A stretch of 64,000 nt of DNA from DASWUZ01 sp036401375 (GTDB lineage Bacteria; Acidobacteriota; Terriglobia; Terriglobales; Acidobacteriaceae): positions 124,001-188,000 of the forward strand of contig DASWVB010000002.1 in assembly GCA_036401375.1 (NCBI GenBank). Reading direction: 5' to 3'. The translations under genes were made by a program, and so were the position numbers. Of this stretch, positions 45,301 through 54,880 are shown in pieces. The notes under the pieces were generated by a model, which saw only the letters and a program-made list of their open reading frames with translations, made no database searches and was not told the origin of the DNA. Within the stretch, counting starts at the first letter, position 1. Every line of letters starts with the position of its first letter.

Positions 45301-45308
45301 GCGTGAGT
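45265..45308. repeat. left attachment-site repeat (5' half of tRNA-Ser)
   Basis: 44 bp identical except at one position to 61993-62036. It covers eight bases before the tRNA 5' end and tRNA nucleotides 1-36, ending inside the anticodon. Similarity continues weakly outside, in the leader (TGTCA...TTTAGCAGC). It is 42 bp from the integrase stop codon, as expected for an att site. Confidence 0.85.
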
Positions 45309-45349
45309 GTTGTCAATAGTTTAGCAGCTTTGAAAAATCAGAAAAAAGG

Positions 45350-46425
45350 TCACTGTAGGGACTTTTGTAGAAACTCCGAATTTCCGAGCGCCGAGAAAAG
45401 CTGGTCGAGATTGAATTGCTCCAGCATCGCCATCGCCTTTCGCTTGTGCTCCGGAGTGGGGTGCACATAACGCAATGTGGTGGTGATCGAGGAGTGTCCC
45501 ATGAGTTCCTTCAGGGTGGCAAGATCGACGCCGGCCATCGCAGAACGCGACCCGAAGGTATGCCGGAAATCGTAGAGTCGAGATCCCGGCACGATCCCCG
45601 CTTCCCGAACTGCAATGTGGTGTCCACGGTCGATGTTATCGAGCGGACGCTCGGGGTACGATCGATGCGGGTAGAGATGCGACCCCTTCGCTTTCGCGAG
45701 TCGCCATTTCAACACATCGATCGCCGGCGCGGTCAGGATGATGTTGCGACGTGCCAGCCGGGTCTTGCCTTTTTCAACCTTGAGGTAGCGTTGCGAGAGA
45801 TGAACGTCTTCTATGCGAAGCCGAAACACCTCATGAGGACGCATGCCGGTCTCGACGATCAGCAGAGCGATATCGCGAACCAGCGGACTTGCGTGGTTCA
45901 GGTATCGCTGCTGTTCTTGGTGCGAGACGATCCGCATATTGCCAGGGCGCTCGGCGAGAAACTTCACATTGCAGACAGGACTTCTGTCGAGATACTGTTG
46001 GCGCTTTGCGTAATTGAGAATCGTTCGCAAAGCTGCAAGATCGCGGTTCGTCCCCGCAGGCGGGATGATCATCGAGCGGGCAACTTTGAACTTCTCGACA
46101 AGGCCCGCTGAAATTGCCTCCAGCCTGTACCGACCAAAGTAGGGGATCAGGGCCCTCGCACTCACATCGTAACGATCGTAAGTACTAGGGTGCTCCCGAT
46201 GCTCAGCCTTGGCCCAGGGAAGGAACTCGTCATAGATGAATTTTCCAAGAGCGGTGTGGCCTTCCGCGCCCTGATAGCGGCGCGGCCCTCAGCCAGCTCC
46301 GCTCTGCGGATGGCCTCGGCTTGCACTGCTGCGTTCTTATTGTGAAGTCCGGTGGACTGCTGGATGCGCCCACCCCGAAAGATGAATTCGTACCAGTACA
46401 CTCCGCCGCGCTTAAATATGCGCAT
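45350..46425 (-). pseudogene. int: tyrosine-recombinase integrase, frameshifted
   Basis: Start at ATG 46425 (MRIFKRGGVYWYEFIFRGG) nine bases after AAAGGAG. The N-terminal part reads to ATPLLEN and then runs into a different frame; the catalytic part resumes as GKFIYDEFLPWAKAEH and continues to 45350. Adding one A to the run of four As at about 46240 restores one ~358-residue protein. Catalytic residues are present: GMRPHEV (Arg), YDFRHTFGS (Arg with the His position changed to Asp), LMGHSS (His) and LRYVHP (Tyr). Active enzyme only if the frameshift is an error. Confidence 0.88.
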
Positions 46426-46628
46426 TTCCATCTCCTTTCTTTTGGTCCGGAGACAGACACCCTGCAACCCGCAAGGTATTGCTGAACATCAAGCGGATCG
46501 TACCGCACGGAGCGGCCAATTTTCATATACGGGATTCCGCGCTGCTGAGAGCGCCACTGGGCGAGCGTTTCGATGGAGATTCCGGTGTGGACCGCAACTT
46601 CGTGCGGTGAGGAGATCGCGAAGCTCAT
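46230..46628 (-). CDS. xis: excisionase/helix-turn-helix domain protein
   Basis: The first 57 residues form a MerR-like HTH_17 domain: SSPHEVAVHTGISIETLAQW, then GIPYMKIGRSVRYDPLDVQQYL. This is typical of excisionases and recombination directionality factors of about 65 residues. The frame then continues without a stop for another ~67 residues, overlapping the integrase start in another frame, and that part has no conserved content. It lies directly upstream of the integrase. Confidence 0.78.
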   Translation of the reverse strand: MSFAISSPHEVAVHTGISIETLAQWRSQQRGIPYMKIGRSVRYDPLDVQQYLAGCRVSVSGPKERRWKCAYLSAAECTGTNSSFGVGASSSPPDFTIRTQQCKPRPSAERSWLRAAPLSGRGRPHRSWKIHL

Positions 46629-46803
46629 TTTTCATTGGGGTGTTCTCCGGTTCGGAATTTGTTCCGTGCTGCCGCCCGAGGGGATAAAAGGGTCCGTGGT
46701 CGCGATTTTTTCGAATCCGGCCAAAGGCTTGTTGGTAGACTTGTGGGATGTACAGTGCACTTTGTTGTGCACCGAGCCGCCTGAGCATCGGAAAGTTACG
46801 CAA

Positions 46804-47223
46804 GTGCCAGTGAAGAAGAGCAGCAACGCCCGTAAAGCAAAGAAGCAGGCCAAAAGCGACGAGAAGCCGGGCCTGACTCTCCGTCTGCCGACTGACTTGA
46901 GAGAGGCAGTGACCGAGGAGTCCCGAGTGAAGGGAGACCTTGCCAGGATTGTTCTCTTCGCTTTGGCGCACGTCGATAAAGAGGATGTCGTGATCAAGCA
47001 GACCAGGAAGGCTGGCCTGCCGCTGACGAATCCGCAGTTGCTGCACGTTGGCGCGGAAGCACGCGTTGCCCTCAAACAGTGGGCCAAAGAAGAAGGCGTC
47101 AGCGTTAACGCAATTGTTGTGAGCGTTCTCGAAACCTTCTTCAAGCAACTTAAGCGGAGCAAGGCCCTCCGCGAAGAGCTTCGACTTGAGATCCGGGCCC
47201 GACGTGGATTTCTGCCGACTTAG
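46804..47223 (+). CDS. small basic protein with ribbon-helix-helix-like segments
   Basis: GTG 46804 gives 139 residues with a lysine-rich N-terminus (SSNARKAKKQAKSDEK) and LTLRLPTDLREAVTEESRVKG, which resembles a ribbon-helix-helix DNA-binding motif; a second similar stretch is EARVALKQWAKEEGVSVNAIV. Such proteins occur as plasmid control or mobilisation accessory factors. An open frame extends back to 46573, but this overlaps the divergent excisionase. Function not certain. Confidence 0.6.
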   Translation: MPVKKSSNARKAKKQAKSDEKPGLTLRLPTDLREAVTEESRVKGDLARIVLFALAHVDKEDVVIKQTRKAGLPLTNPQLLHVGAEARVALKQWAKEEGVSVNAIVVSVLETFFKQLKRSKALREELRLEIRARRGFLPT

Positions 47224-47428
47224 GGATGCTTTCAACAATTGCAAAGTTCTCTCAAACAACTTCCGCTGCCATCCCGGCTCCACCATCATCGGCCTGGCCA
47301 GCTCCGCGTCAAGGCTGAACCGCAACGAGCGCGGCGCTTTCCGCGGCCTTGACCCGGAGCTTTGACCCAGGCCGGACTTTCTGCTATCCGGGCATGAGCA
47401 GGGAAAAGCAAAAGCAACAACGAACTGC

Positions 47429-48115
47429 CTACTGCAGCAGAACGCTCCTCGCCTCCGCGAATGGGCTGAAGGCGTGGAAGCGGTAGGTTCTTGCCCGAAG
47501 CGTCGTGTCCGGTGCTCGCAGTTCGGGCACATCCGTATTCCGATCACCGACATCTGCCAACGTCACATTCATCGTCCGCATCATGCGCTGGAGATCGGGC
47601 CGTCGTGCATCCATCCGGATCTCAACCGGAGAAAATAGCTCTCGGAAGAGCCTCACATCGGATCCAAGCTTCGGATTCTCCCAAGCAGAAGCGACGCCCT
47701 CCTGATAGTGGTTGTGCACGATGATTTATTCCACGGTGCCGAGCAACTCTTCGCCCCATTCCAGTACCGACCGTGCAGAGGCGATGTCGGTATCGACCAG
47801 CCCTATGGCCGTCCAACGGAATCCGACATCGGCGTCCTGCATCACCCTGTATAGATGACGGAACCAGGGAATCATTCGATGACCTTGCGCCGCGCCCTGT
47901 AGGTCCAGCTTTCCAATGCAGGCAACTTGTGTGCGGTGGTAAACAGCGCTTTTAATGATCCTTCCGCTTTATTGTCGGGTCCAGATCGAGCAAGTCGACT
48001 CGGTAGCCGAGACTCGCATACCACTCTGCCAAAGTCGCGAGGATAGTCGTTTTCCCAACGCCGCCTTTGCCGGCAATCGGAAACACAACTCGTTCCGGCT
48101 TTACCGCGGGTGTTT
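47429..48115 (-). pseudogene. ParA/TraL-type ATPase remnant
   Basis: On the minus strand a Walker A motif is visible: VVFPIAGKGGVGKTTILATL, then LGYRVDLLDLDP. The frame shifts there; the continuation (NKAEGSLKALFTTAHKLPAL) is in the next frame and ends at a stop. Further on, DADVGFRWTAIGLVDTDIAS and LEWGEELLGTVE run to an in-frame TAA, after which IIVHNHYQEGVASAWENP continues in the same frame to 47429. At least two frameshifts and one nonsense change. The arrangement resembles plasmid TraL-like mobilisation ATPases. Confidence 0.75.
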
Positions 48116-48118
48116 GAC

Positions 48119-48599
48119 TCAGTTCTCTCCCTTACCTACGAAGGGAGTCACCTTGAACACTATCTCCGGGTCCCTCTGGGCCTCCCGCTGACGGCTCAGC
48201 TCCACTTCCCGATCCAGCCGTTCCCTGATTTCCTTTCTCTGTATCTGCCATGCCGGTTTCTCCTTGTTTGAGTTGTCACGTTCTCTTTCCTGAACTGTTG
48301 ATTGGAGCACCTCCTTCTTTGCAACAGGGGGCGGGAGGTTCTTGCTTTTGGTGGAGGCAGAAACGCGGCCGCACTTCGTGACGCGATTGGCCGCTTTGCA
48401 AAAATGCTGGTAGCCAACCCGGATAGCCTTGTTCCCGGAGCGCTTGCCAGATGACCCGCCAAGTGAGGCCGCAGCTTCCAGCCGTTTGCAGCTCCACACG
48501 CGCAGACTTCAGGAGCCGCCCCTTGAGGTAAAGACACTCTGGCGAACCCTCAGGATATTGACAACGGCAAGCATCCGCGCGAGTATCCTTGTAGTGCAT
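48119..48599 (-). pseudogene. TraK-like mobilisation protein remnant
   Basis: Two frames join into one plausible protein. The first, from ATG 48599, gives a small Cys pair region and LTWRVIWQALREQGYPG, the sort of helix seen in TraK-like plasmid proteins. The second resumes as YQHFCKAANRVTKCGR and goes on through a charged, coiled stretch (KEIRERLDREVELSRQRE) to the stop at 48119. The shift is near 48410-48430. The order TraK-like then TraL-like on the same strand mirrors IncP/IncQ-type mobilisation blocks. Family assignment is tentative. Confidence 0.5.
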
Positions 48600-48601
48600 T
48601 G

Positions 48602-49219
48602 CACATTGCAGTAATGATGCCAGACGATGAACGTGCCTGCAAGCCGACCCCGACCTTCCACGACATAAGCCGGTTATGCGAAGCAAAATGCGAATATGCG
48701 CTACAAGGGACGATTCCCAACGCCCTTTGTCGAAGATCATGCTTCTTCGGTCTTAATCGTCCTTTATCGTGTTTTGTTGCAGCCGCAGGCTGGGCTTTCT
48801 TCCCGGTCTTTCAACAGTCACAGGTTGGCTGTTCGTACCCGTCTTAAAGGAGAAGAGCAGTAGTGGAACATAAAGCGCAGACGCGCTTTGAAAGTTTTAT
48901 TTGACTATCTCTTTTAAATCAATCTGGGAGTGTGACGCACCGATGTACCTTAGATACGACTATGTGCGTCACCTTCAGACTTTGGTCTCAGCGCAAGAGA
49001 TTGCTTGTTTCTTCAAATTGAGAAGTGTCAATTTGCGACCTAAACGCTGGGGGCAACGACCGTCCGCTCTTACACTAAGCAACTCCGGGTCGGCGGCACA
49101 TGGCTGCCCACCTGACATCGAAAACGTTTGTCTGACAGCTGATACCAATTTCAAGTGAGTGAAAGTGTCGCTACGGTGATAGAGTTCCCAGTACTCTCCG
49201 AAAGAACGAGGAACGACCC
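48602..49219. other. AT-richer intergenic region before the cas operon
   Basis: About 620 bp without a convincing gene. The short open stretch at 48901-49158 has no recognisable motif. The region must contain the promoter of csb1, but no clear -35/-10 pair stands out. GAGGAA at about 49208 is the ribosome site for csb1. Confidence 0.5.
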
Positions 49220-50137
49220 ATGAACGCTCCCACTTTGGCCCGGATGGTCGCCGAAGACGCCGCTCTGCGCCGCCGTCAACGTCTACAACCGGTGGGAGGC
49301 AAGGGAGACAAGATTTGCCCACCCACCTATCCCGGCGAGGGGAGAAATGCTCCTCCACGCCACGTCTTCGAGCGCCGCCGCCTGGAAGGACGGGAGGTTT
49401 GGTGCGTCCTGGTGGATAGCGTGCAATTCCAGGCCAACCGTTTGGAGGAGAGCCTGCTTGGAGTCATCCAGGAAAAGGCGGCTTGTATCCCGCATTTGGT
49501 GGTGGATTTCCGCAACAAGGGTCTCGAGGGTCTGACTACAATCACATCGCTGGAGGCTCCGCATCGAGTGTATGACGCGATATTCCGCGACAGCCAATAC
49601 GACGAAAAGCCTTTCATGGAGAGCGACATCGGGAAACGTTTGAAAACCGCGAGCAATGCCGATGCTTCTGCACTGTTGGAGGTTTCGCCTACGGCTCTGC
49701 TCTTCGGTTCGTGGCACTCCACCGGGCAGGGCAGAGGGATTGGTGCCAAGTTTGCTCGTTGCCTCGTTTCGGAGGTCGTGGCCGCAGACGTTCCCGTTGA
49801 AGAGCTTGTCGATCCAAAGACCGGTGAGGTAGAGGCGCGTACGGCAGGCCGTCGCACCGGCAGCCGCATTGATCCTCTCGGTGTGTTGAGGAAGGTGGAA
49901 GTTTACCGTGGAGATGACGGGACATGGGACATTACAGAGAAAGGTGCGGGCCTGAAAGCCAAGAAGGTGCGCCCTTCCGAAATCAATCACGGGAACATTG
50001 CACCTTCTGTAGAGTCATTAGGCATTACGTGCGACTACCTCGAACAGATGTTCGTATTGAGTTTTGCAGCTCTTCGCAGGCTTCGCTTTGGATCGCCCGA
50101 AAGGAATGAGGCGGGCCGAGCTCTACTCGCTGCATAG
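49220..50137 (+). CDS. csb1: type I-G CRISPR Cas7 (Csb1, GSU0053 family), N-terminal part ending at an internal TAG
   Basis: Backbone subunit of the type I-G Cascade that coats the crRNA. The 305 residues contain the family segments WCVLVDSVQFQANRLEES, LTTITSLEAPHRVYDAIFRD, LLFGSWHSTGQGRGIGAKF and the basic AGRRTGSRIDPLGV. The reading frame stops at TAG 50135-50137, but the expected C-terminal region continues in exactly the same frame after it (AMAEQDLNGYALRSRCDLV to 50449). Full length would be about 409 residues. ATG follows GAGGAA. First gene of the cas operon. Confidence 0.88.
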   Translation: MNAPTLARMVAEDAALRRRQRLQPVGGKGDKICPPTYPGEGRNAPPRHVFERRRLEGREVWCVLVDSVQFQANRLEESLLGVIQEKAACIPHLVVDFRNKGLEGLTTITSLEAPHRVYDAIFRDSQYDEKPFMESDIGKRLKTASNADASALLEVSPTALLFGSWHSTGQGRGIGAKFARCLVSEVVAADVPVEELVDPKTGEVEARTAGRRTGSRIDPLGVLRKVEVYRGDDGTWDITEKGAGLKAKKVRPSEINHGNIAPSVESLGITCDYLEQMFVLSFAALRRLRFGSPERNEAGRALLAA

Positions 50138-50149
50138 GGGCTGCTAGCG

Positions 50150-50449
50150 ATGGCGGAACAAGACCTGAACGGCTATGCTCTCCGATCAAGGTGCGATCTC
50201 GTCTGTGAGGGAAAGGCCCCGTTGGAAGTGGTTGGCGCAGACGGTAGTTCCGAGAGCCTGACTCTCGAAGTTGGGGAGGCCCTCGACCTTTTTCGGGCAA
50301 CCTTTGCTGCCGCCAAAGACGCTGGGTTCGATCTTCAGGAAACACCGTTAGCGCTCACGCCTCAGGACAAACTGGTCGAGATAGTGCGTCAGAGCCAGAA
50401 GCTGGCCCTCGCCGGTAAAGGTGAGGACACCGAAGAATCGCAGGGTTAA
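50150..50449 (+). CDS. csb1: C-terminal part of Csb1/Cas7, same frame after amber stop
   Basis: 99 residues from an ATG 12 bp after the TAG of the preceding part. The content (NGYALRSRCDLVCEGKAPLE, GFDLQETPLALTPQDKLVEI) is what follows in intact Csb1 proteins, judged from family memory. It may be made by reinitiation (GGGG lies nine bases before the ATG, a poor SD) or by stop suppression, or it may be dead. It overlaps the csb2 start. Confidence 0.75.
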   Translation: MAEQDLNGYALRSRCDLVCEGKAPLEVVGADGSSESLTLEVGEALDLFRATFAAAKDAGFDLQETPLALTPQDKLVEIVRQSQKLALAGKGEDTEESQG

Positions 50450-51893
50450 AGAGATTCCCCTCATCCTGCAGATCGAGTATTTGACCCGGATCGCTTTCGC
50501 GGCCCGGGGGCCGGAGGGCGGCGCGCCGGATTGGCCTCCACAGCCGGATCGCATTTTTTCCGCACTGGTGGCGACATGGGGAGCGCGGGGCGAACGGGGC
50601 TCCGAAGCGGACGCATTGAAATGGCTGGAACGGCAGTCAACACCGAGAATCGCCGCGTCGAAGGCAGAGCCTCGGAATTCGCCTGTGACTTTTGTTCCCC
50701 CCAATGATAAGGGCATTCTGCCTCAACTGCGACGACGCCAGCCTCGCCGATTCCCAGCCTGCTTGCCGGATGATCCTCTCGTATCTCTGTACTGGGAGAA
50801 CGCCGCTCCGGATGCGGAGGTCCTCGAAGCGCTGAACTTGCTGGCGTCGGACACCTCGTATATCGGTCATTCAGCCAGCCTCACTCGCTGCCGCTTTCTC
50901 TACGGGGATGCGCCCTCGCCTTTAGAGTCACGTTCGCCCAGACGGCGTGTCTATCCAGGAAGGTTCGAGGAACTACGCGAGAATTACAAGCAGTTTGACC
51001 GCTCAGGTGGGAAGAGCGGCCGCCCTCGCCCCGGCGACTGGGTCGCGACCGCGAAGCCGGCCGAGAGCGAAGCGGCCCGCAGCGTCTTCGATCCAGCGTG
51101 GCTCGTGCTGGAGCATACCGGCGGCGAGATTCCAGACGTTCGCGCCTCCGCCTTGATCGCCAAGGAGATTCACAAGACGATCCTCTCCGGATATCAAAGC
51201 TACGGCATGGGCGACCGCATTCCGGTCGAAGTCAGCGGACATGACCTCGATAAGAAGGCGACCCGGGAGCCGCATCTGGCCATCGTGCCGCTGGCCTTTG
51301 CGGGCTTTCCTTACGCGGACGGACACCTGATTGGCTTTGCCCTAACGCCTCCGCGTGGCAGTGGCCTTTTTCAGAACGGGGAGTTCCTGGGCGCAATGAG
51401 CAAGATCGCGCCTCACTCCGAAGAGACCGGGCGCAGAGAGATCACGCTCTTCGGTTCGAAGGTGAAGCTCTTGCCCACCTTTGAACCAGAAAAGCGCTCT
51501 CTCGATTCGACGCTCTATACCCGCCCATCTACAAGATTTGCGACCGTCACTCCCATCGTGCTCGACCGTCACCTGAAGGAGAAAGGCGACGCGAGGCAAG
51601 AAGAGATTGTCGCCCAGATCAATTCCGCCTGCGTCAACATCGGCCTACCTGAGCCGGATGCAGTGTTGCCCGACAAGCACTCCGCAATCGAGGGATCGCC
51701 ATCGGCACAGCCTTCGGGTCGCTCCCCGGAATGGATGCGCTGGCGACTGCCACCTTCCCTAAACAACCGTTTTCTCACCCATGCAGTCATTCGCTTTCCC
51801 GCTCCAGTCGAGGGTCCGGTCATTCTCGGGGCTGGGCGTTTTTTGGGCCTCGGCCTCTGCCGCCCTCTTGAAGATGCGGAGAACGAGGAATGA
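50421..51893 (+). CDS. csb2: type I-G CRISPR Cas5-Cas6 fusion (Csb2, GSU0054 family)
   Basis: 490-residue subunit thought to cap the 5' handle of the crRNA (Cas5 part) and cut the precursor at the repeat hairpin (Cas6 part). The N-terminal half begins LILQIEYLTRIAFAARGPE and includes PPQPDRIFSALVATWGARGE and SYIGHSASLTRCRF. The C-terminal RAMP half ends FPAPVEGPVILGAGRFLGLG, the glycine-rich loop of Cas6-like folds. GTG 50421 is the only start upstream of the conserved part. The stop overlaps cas3 by 4 bp. Confidence 0.9.
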   Translation: MRTPKNRRVKEIPLILQIEYLTRIAFAARGPEGGAPDWPPQPDRIFSALVATWGARGERGSEADALKWLERQSTPRIAASKAEPRNSPVTFVPPNDKGILPQLRRRQPRRFPACLPDDPLVSLYWENAAPDAEVLEALNLLASDTSYIGHSASLTRCRFLYGDAPSPLESRSPRRRVYPGRFEELRENYKQFDRSGGKSGRPRPGDWVATAKPAESEAARSVFDPAWLVLEHTGGEIPDVRASALIAKEIHKTILSGYQSYGMGDRIPVEVSGHDLDKKATREPHLAIVPLAFAGFPYADGHLIGFALTPPRGSGLFQNGEFLGAMSKIAPHSEETGRREITLFGSKVKLLPTFEPEKRSLDSTLYTRPSTRFATVTPIVLDRHLKEKGDARQEEIVAQINSACVNIGLPEPDAVLPDKHSAIEGSPSAQPSGRSPEWMRWRLPPSLNNRFLTHAVIRFPAPVEGPVILGAGRFLGLGLCRPLEDAENEE

Positions 51894-54880
51894 CCGAAGA
51901 GTTGGGCGCGGACGATTTTGAAGGGTTCTTCCAAGAGATTCACGGGTACGGTCCTTTCCCCTGGCAATCGCGGCTTGCGCGGCGTTTGGCAGACGGCGGA
52001 GGCTGGCCCGAAGTCTTGGACCTTCCCACCGGGTCGGGCAAGACCGCAGCCCTGGATATCGCCGTATTCCACCTAGCGCTGGAAGCGGGAGCCGAGCGCC
52101 TCGCGGGTCGGCGAGCGCCGGTGCGCATCGCTTTGGTCGTAGACAGGCGGCTGGTCGTCGACGATGCTTTCAACCGAGCCAAGAAGATAGCCTGCAAGCT
52201 GCGCCGGACGAGTCCCGGCTCGGTGACCGCAAAGGTCGCGCTACGGCTGAAGTTGCTCGCCGGAGCGAAAGCGGAGCCGTTGCTTGCCCGCCGACTGCGA
52301 GGCGGGGTTCCGCGGGAAGACGATTGGGCGCGCACGCCGTCTCAGCCGACGATTCTGTGCTCGACGGTGGACCAGGTCGGTTCGCGTCTCCTGTTTCGGG
52401 GCTACGGCGTCTCCGACAGCATGAAGCCGGTGCACGCCGGCCTGCTCGGCTCCGACTGCCTGATTCTGTTGGATGAAGCGCATCTCTCCGAGCCATTCCG
52501 CCAAACTTTGAGGTGGGTTCAGCGCTATAAAGGCGAGTCCTGGCGCGAGAGCCGGGACTCGATCGCTCCCTGGGGAACGTCGCTGCTCACTGCTACTCCG
52601 GGCCCAGAGGCCGGCGACCGGTTCGGGCTGGAAGACGAGGACCGCGCCAACCCCACTCTTCAGGATCGATTGAACGCCTCGAAATGTGGCCTCCTCGTCG
52701 CTGTGTCCAAAGCCAAGAAGGACAAGGGTACCGCACTCGGCCATGAGAAAGACGGTGAGCCGGACAAAGTCGCCGACCAGCAGCGCGTCGACGAACTTGT
52801 TATGCAAGCGGTCGCAGGACTCGAAGCGCTCAGGAAAAGCGGAATCGAACACCCGGCCATCGCGGTCGTTACGAACCGTGTCGCGCGGGCGCGGGCGGTT
52901 TTTGAAAAGCTGCTCGCGCTCGCGGATGCGCAAGAGATGGAGGCCATTCTGATGATCGGTCCCTCGCGCTCTGTGGACCGTGACGAGCTTGCGATACGGC
53001 TCGAACCGATCAAGACAAGCAATCCCCGTGAACTGGAAAAAGCCTTGATGATTGTCTCGACTCAGTGCATCGAAGCGGGAGTTGATATAGACCTGGACGG
53101 GCTTATAACGGAGGCCGCTCCTATCGATTCCCTACGCCAACGCTTTGGGCGGCTCAACCGGGCCGGACGGTGGATCGCCCCCTACGCTGCCATTATTGGT
53201 AGCTCCGGCAAAGCAGACGCGAACGATCCAGTCTACGGCGAGGCCATCGTCACAACGTGGAAGTATTTAACAGAAACCGCCGACAGGTCCGAAGACAAGA
53301 AGAATAAGCAGCCCGCGGAAGTGGACTTCGGCATTGCCGCTTTCGGGAAGCGCGAGCTTGATAAGTCGCTGCTCTCGCCGAAGGAAGACGCGCCTATCCT
53401 ACTTCCTGCCCACCTGGACTTGCTAAGCTTCACATCTCCCATTCCTACAGCCGATCCCGACGTATCGCTCTACCTGCATGGGCCGAGCCGTTCGGCCGAT
53501 TCCGTATCCGTGATCTGGCGCGGCGACATCGATCCCAGGTTCGCCAAAGGCACATACCGCCTGATGGAGTTGGTACGGCCGCGCCCCGCCGAGGCGATCG
53601 AACTCCCGGTTTGGGCAGTCCGCCGCTGGCTGACCGAGGGACGGCGCAGAGTAGACGAATTGGCTGACATCGCATCGAAGGAGCCGGAGGAGAGCGGCGA
53701 AGGCGGACGGTTGATTTATCGCTGGACCGGTAAAGAGGAAAGCTCCGGATGGATCCACGCGTTTAAGATTCGTCCCGGCGACACTGTCATGGTTCCCGCA
53801 GCTTTTGGGGGCGTCGATGAGTTCGGCTGGAATCCAAGCGCTCGAAAAGCTGCCAAAGACGTCGCTTCGCAGGCGGCCGGCCCCTATGAGGGGCGCAGGT
53901 TTGCCGTGCGTGTCGCTCCCGGACTGCTGAATTCAGTTGTAATTGGAAGTAAGGAAGACGGGAGCAGGCTGGCGCAAGCCATCGCCGGTGCGGAGACGCG
54001 GAGATGGAAGCACCTACGCGATGCAGTGCTCGGCATCGGGCTGTCGCCGGAGATCACCGAAGAGCTGGGCAAGCTTGACCATGCCAAGGGCACAGTCGAG
54101 GTTGACATCGAGGTGTATGGCCGCGAGAACGATTGCCCGCGCGGCGTCGTCTTCATTGCGCGTCTGGGAATCAAGAGCCACCGGAAGCAGGAGGATTCGT
54201 CCAGCTCGACCGAGAACGATCTTGATGGGTCGCTCGCCGGGCTTGAGGTGTCACTGCAGCGGCACTCTTCCGATGTAGAGGAAATGGCGGCCGCACTTGC
54301 CCGCCGCGCCGGGCTTTCAGTCGAGCGCATTGCCGACCTGAAGCTGGCCGGGCATTTGCACGATGCAGGCAAAGCCGACCCGCGTTTTCAGAGGTGGATG
54401 GCATATGGCGATCCGCTGGGCCCGGACCTCGATCGTCCCGACGCGATTCTTGCCAAATCGGCGCGACCGCTGCCTCGCGAATCCAGGGAGCACTCCGGCT
54501 TGCCCGCTCATTGGCGGCACGAGGCCCTCTCGGTTCGGCTCGCCCCGCACATGCCGCGCTTTGCCGCCGAGGCGAGGGACCCCGAGTTGGTGCTATGGCT
54601 GATCGGAACTCATCATGGCCATGGGCGTCCGTTCTTCCCCCACGGCGATCCAGATGACGCGGTCGAGCGCAAGAATCTGCTGAAGGTGCTTGGTGTTCCG
54701 GCGTTACTGAGCGCCGGGGCCGGCCCCCAGTCGTTGGCCTTCGACTGGAATGGTCTGGATTGGCCCAGCTTATACGAGGTTCTCAAGGCGCGCTACGGGG
54801 TCTGGGAGCTTGCCCGCATGGAGGCCGTTCTGCGTCTGGCCGACCACCGCACCTCGGAAATGGAAGAGAGGTCCAAATGA
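51890..54880 (+). CDS. cas3: CRISPR helicase-nuclease Cas3, with C-terminal HD domain (type I-G order)
   Basis: Degrades target DNA after Cascade binding. SF2 helicase: Walker A LPTGSGKTAAL at residues 45-55, DEAH box LILLDEAHLSEPF near 195, motif VI SLRQRFGRLNRAGR near 420. The HD nuclease is C-terminal: AGHLHDAGKADPRF near residue 820 and LIGTHHGHGRPFFP near 905; in most type I systems it is N-terminal, the reversed order being typical of I-G. 996 residues. Start overlaps csb2, stop overlaps the next gene, both by 4 bp. Confidence 0.93.
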   Translation: MTEELGADDFEGFFQEIHGYGPFPWQSRLARRLADGGGWPEVLDLPTGSGKTAALDIAVFHLALEAGAERLAGRRAPVRIALVVDRRLVVDDAFNRAKKIACKLRRTSPGSVTAKVALRLKLLAGAKAEPLLARRLRGGVPREDDWARTPSQPTILCSTVDQVGSRLLFRGYGVSDSMKPVHAGLLGSDCLILLDEAHLSEPFRQTLRWVQRYKGESWRESRDSIAPWGTSLLTATPGPEAGDRFGLEDEDRANPTLQDRLNASKCGLLVAVSKAKKDKGTALGHEKDGEPDKVADQQRVDELVMQAVAGLEALRKSGIEHPAIAVVTNRVARARAVFEKLLALADAQEMEAILMIGPSRSVDRDELAIRLEPIKTSNPRELEKALMIVSTQCIEAGVDIDLDGLITEAAPIDSLRQRFGRLNRAGRWIAPYAAIIGSSGKADANDPVYGEAIVTTWKYLTETADRSEDKKNKQPAEVDFGIAAFGKRELDKSLLSPKEDAPILLPAHLDLLSFTSPIPTADPDVSLYLHGPSRSADSVSVIWRGDIDPRFAKGTYRLMELVRPRPAEAIELPVWAVRRWLTEGRRRVDELADIASKEPEESGEGGRLIYRWTGKEESSGWIHAFKIRPGDTVMVPAAFGGVDEFGWNPSARKAAKDVASQAAGPYEGRRFAVRVAPGLLNSVVIGSKEDGSRLAQAIAGAETRRWKHLRDAVLGIGLSPEITEELGKLDHAKGTVEVDIEVYGRENDCPRGVVFIARLGIKSHRKQEDSSSSTENDLDGSLAGLEVSLQRHSSDVEEMAAALARRAGLSVERIADLKLAGHLHDAGKADPRFQRWMAYGDPLGPDLDRPDAILAKSARPLPRESREHSGLPAHWRHEALSVRLAPHMPRFAAEARDPELVLWLIGTHHGHGRPFFPHGDPDDAVERKNLLKVLGVPALLSAGAGPQSLAFDWNGLDWPSLYEVLKARYGVWELARMEAVLRLADHRTSEMEERSK

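Noticed and set aside
46573..46803. N-terminal extension of the small basic protein back to 46573
   Set aside because: That part overlaps the excisionase gene in the opposite direction and lacks conserved content.
48901..49158. 85-codon plus-strand frame before csb1
   Set aside because: No ribosome site, no motif; probably chance in the promoter region.
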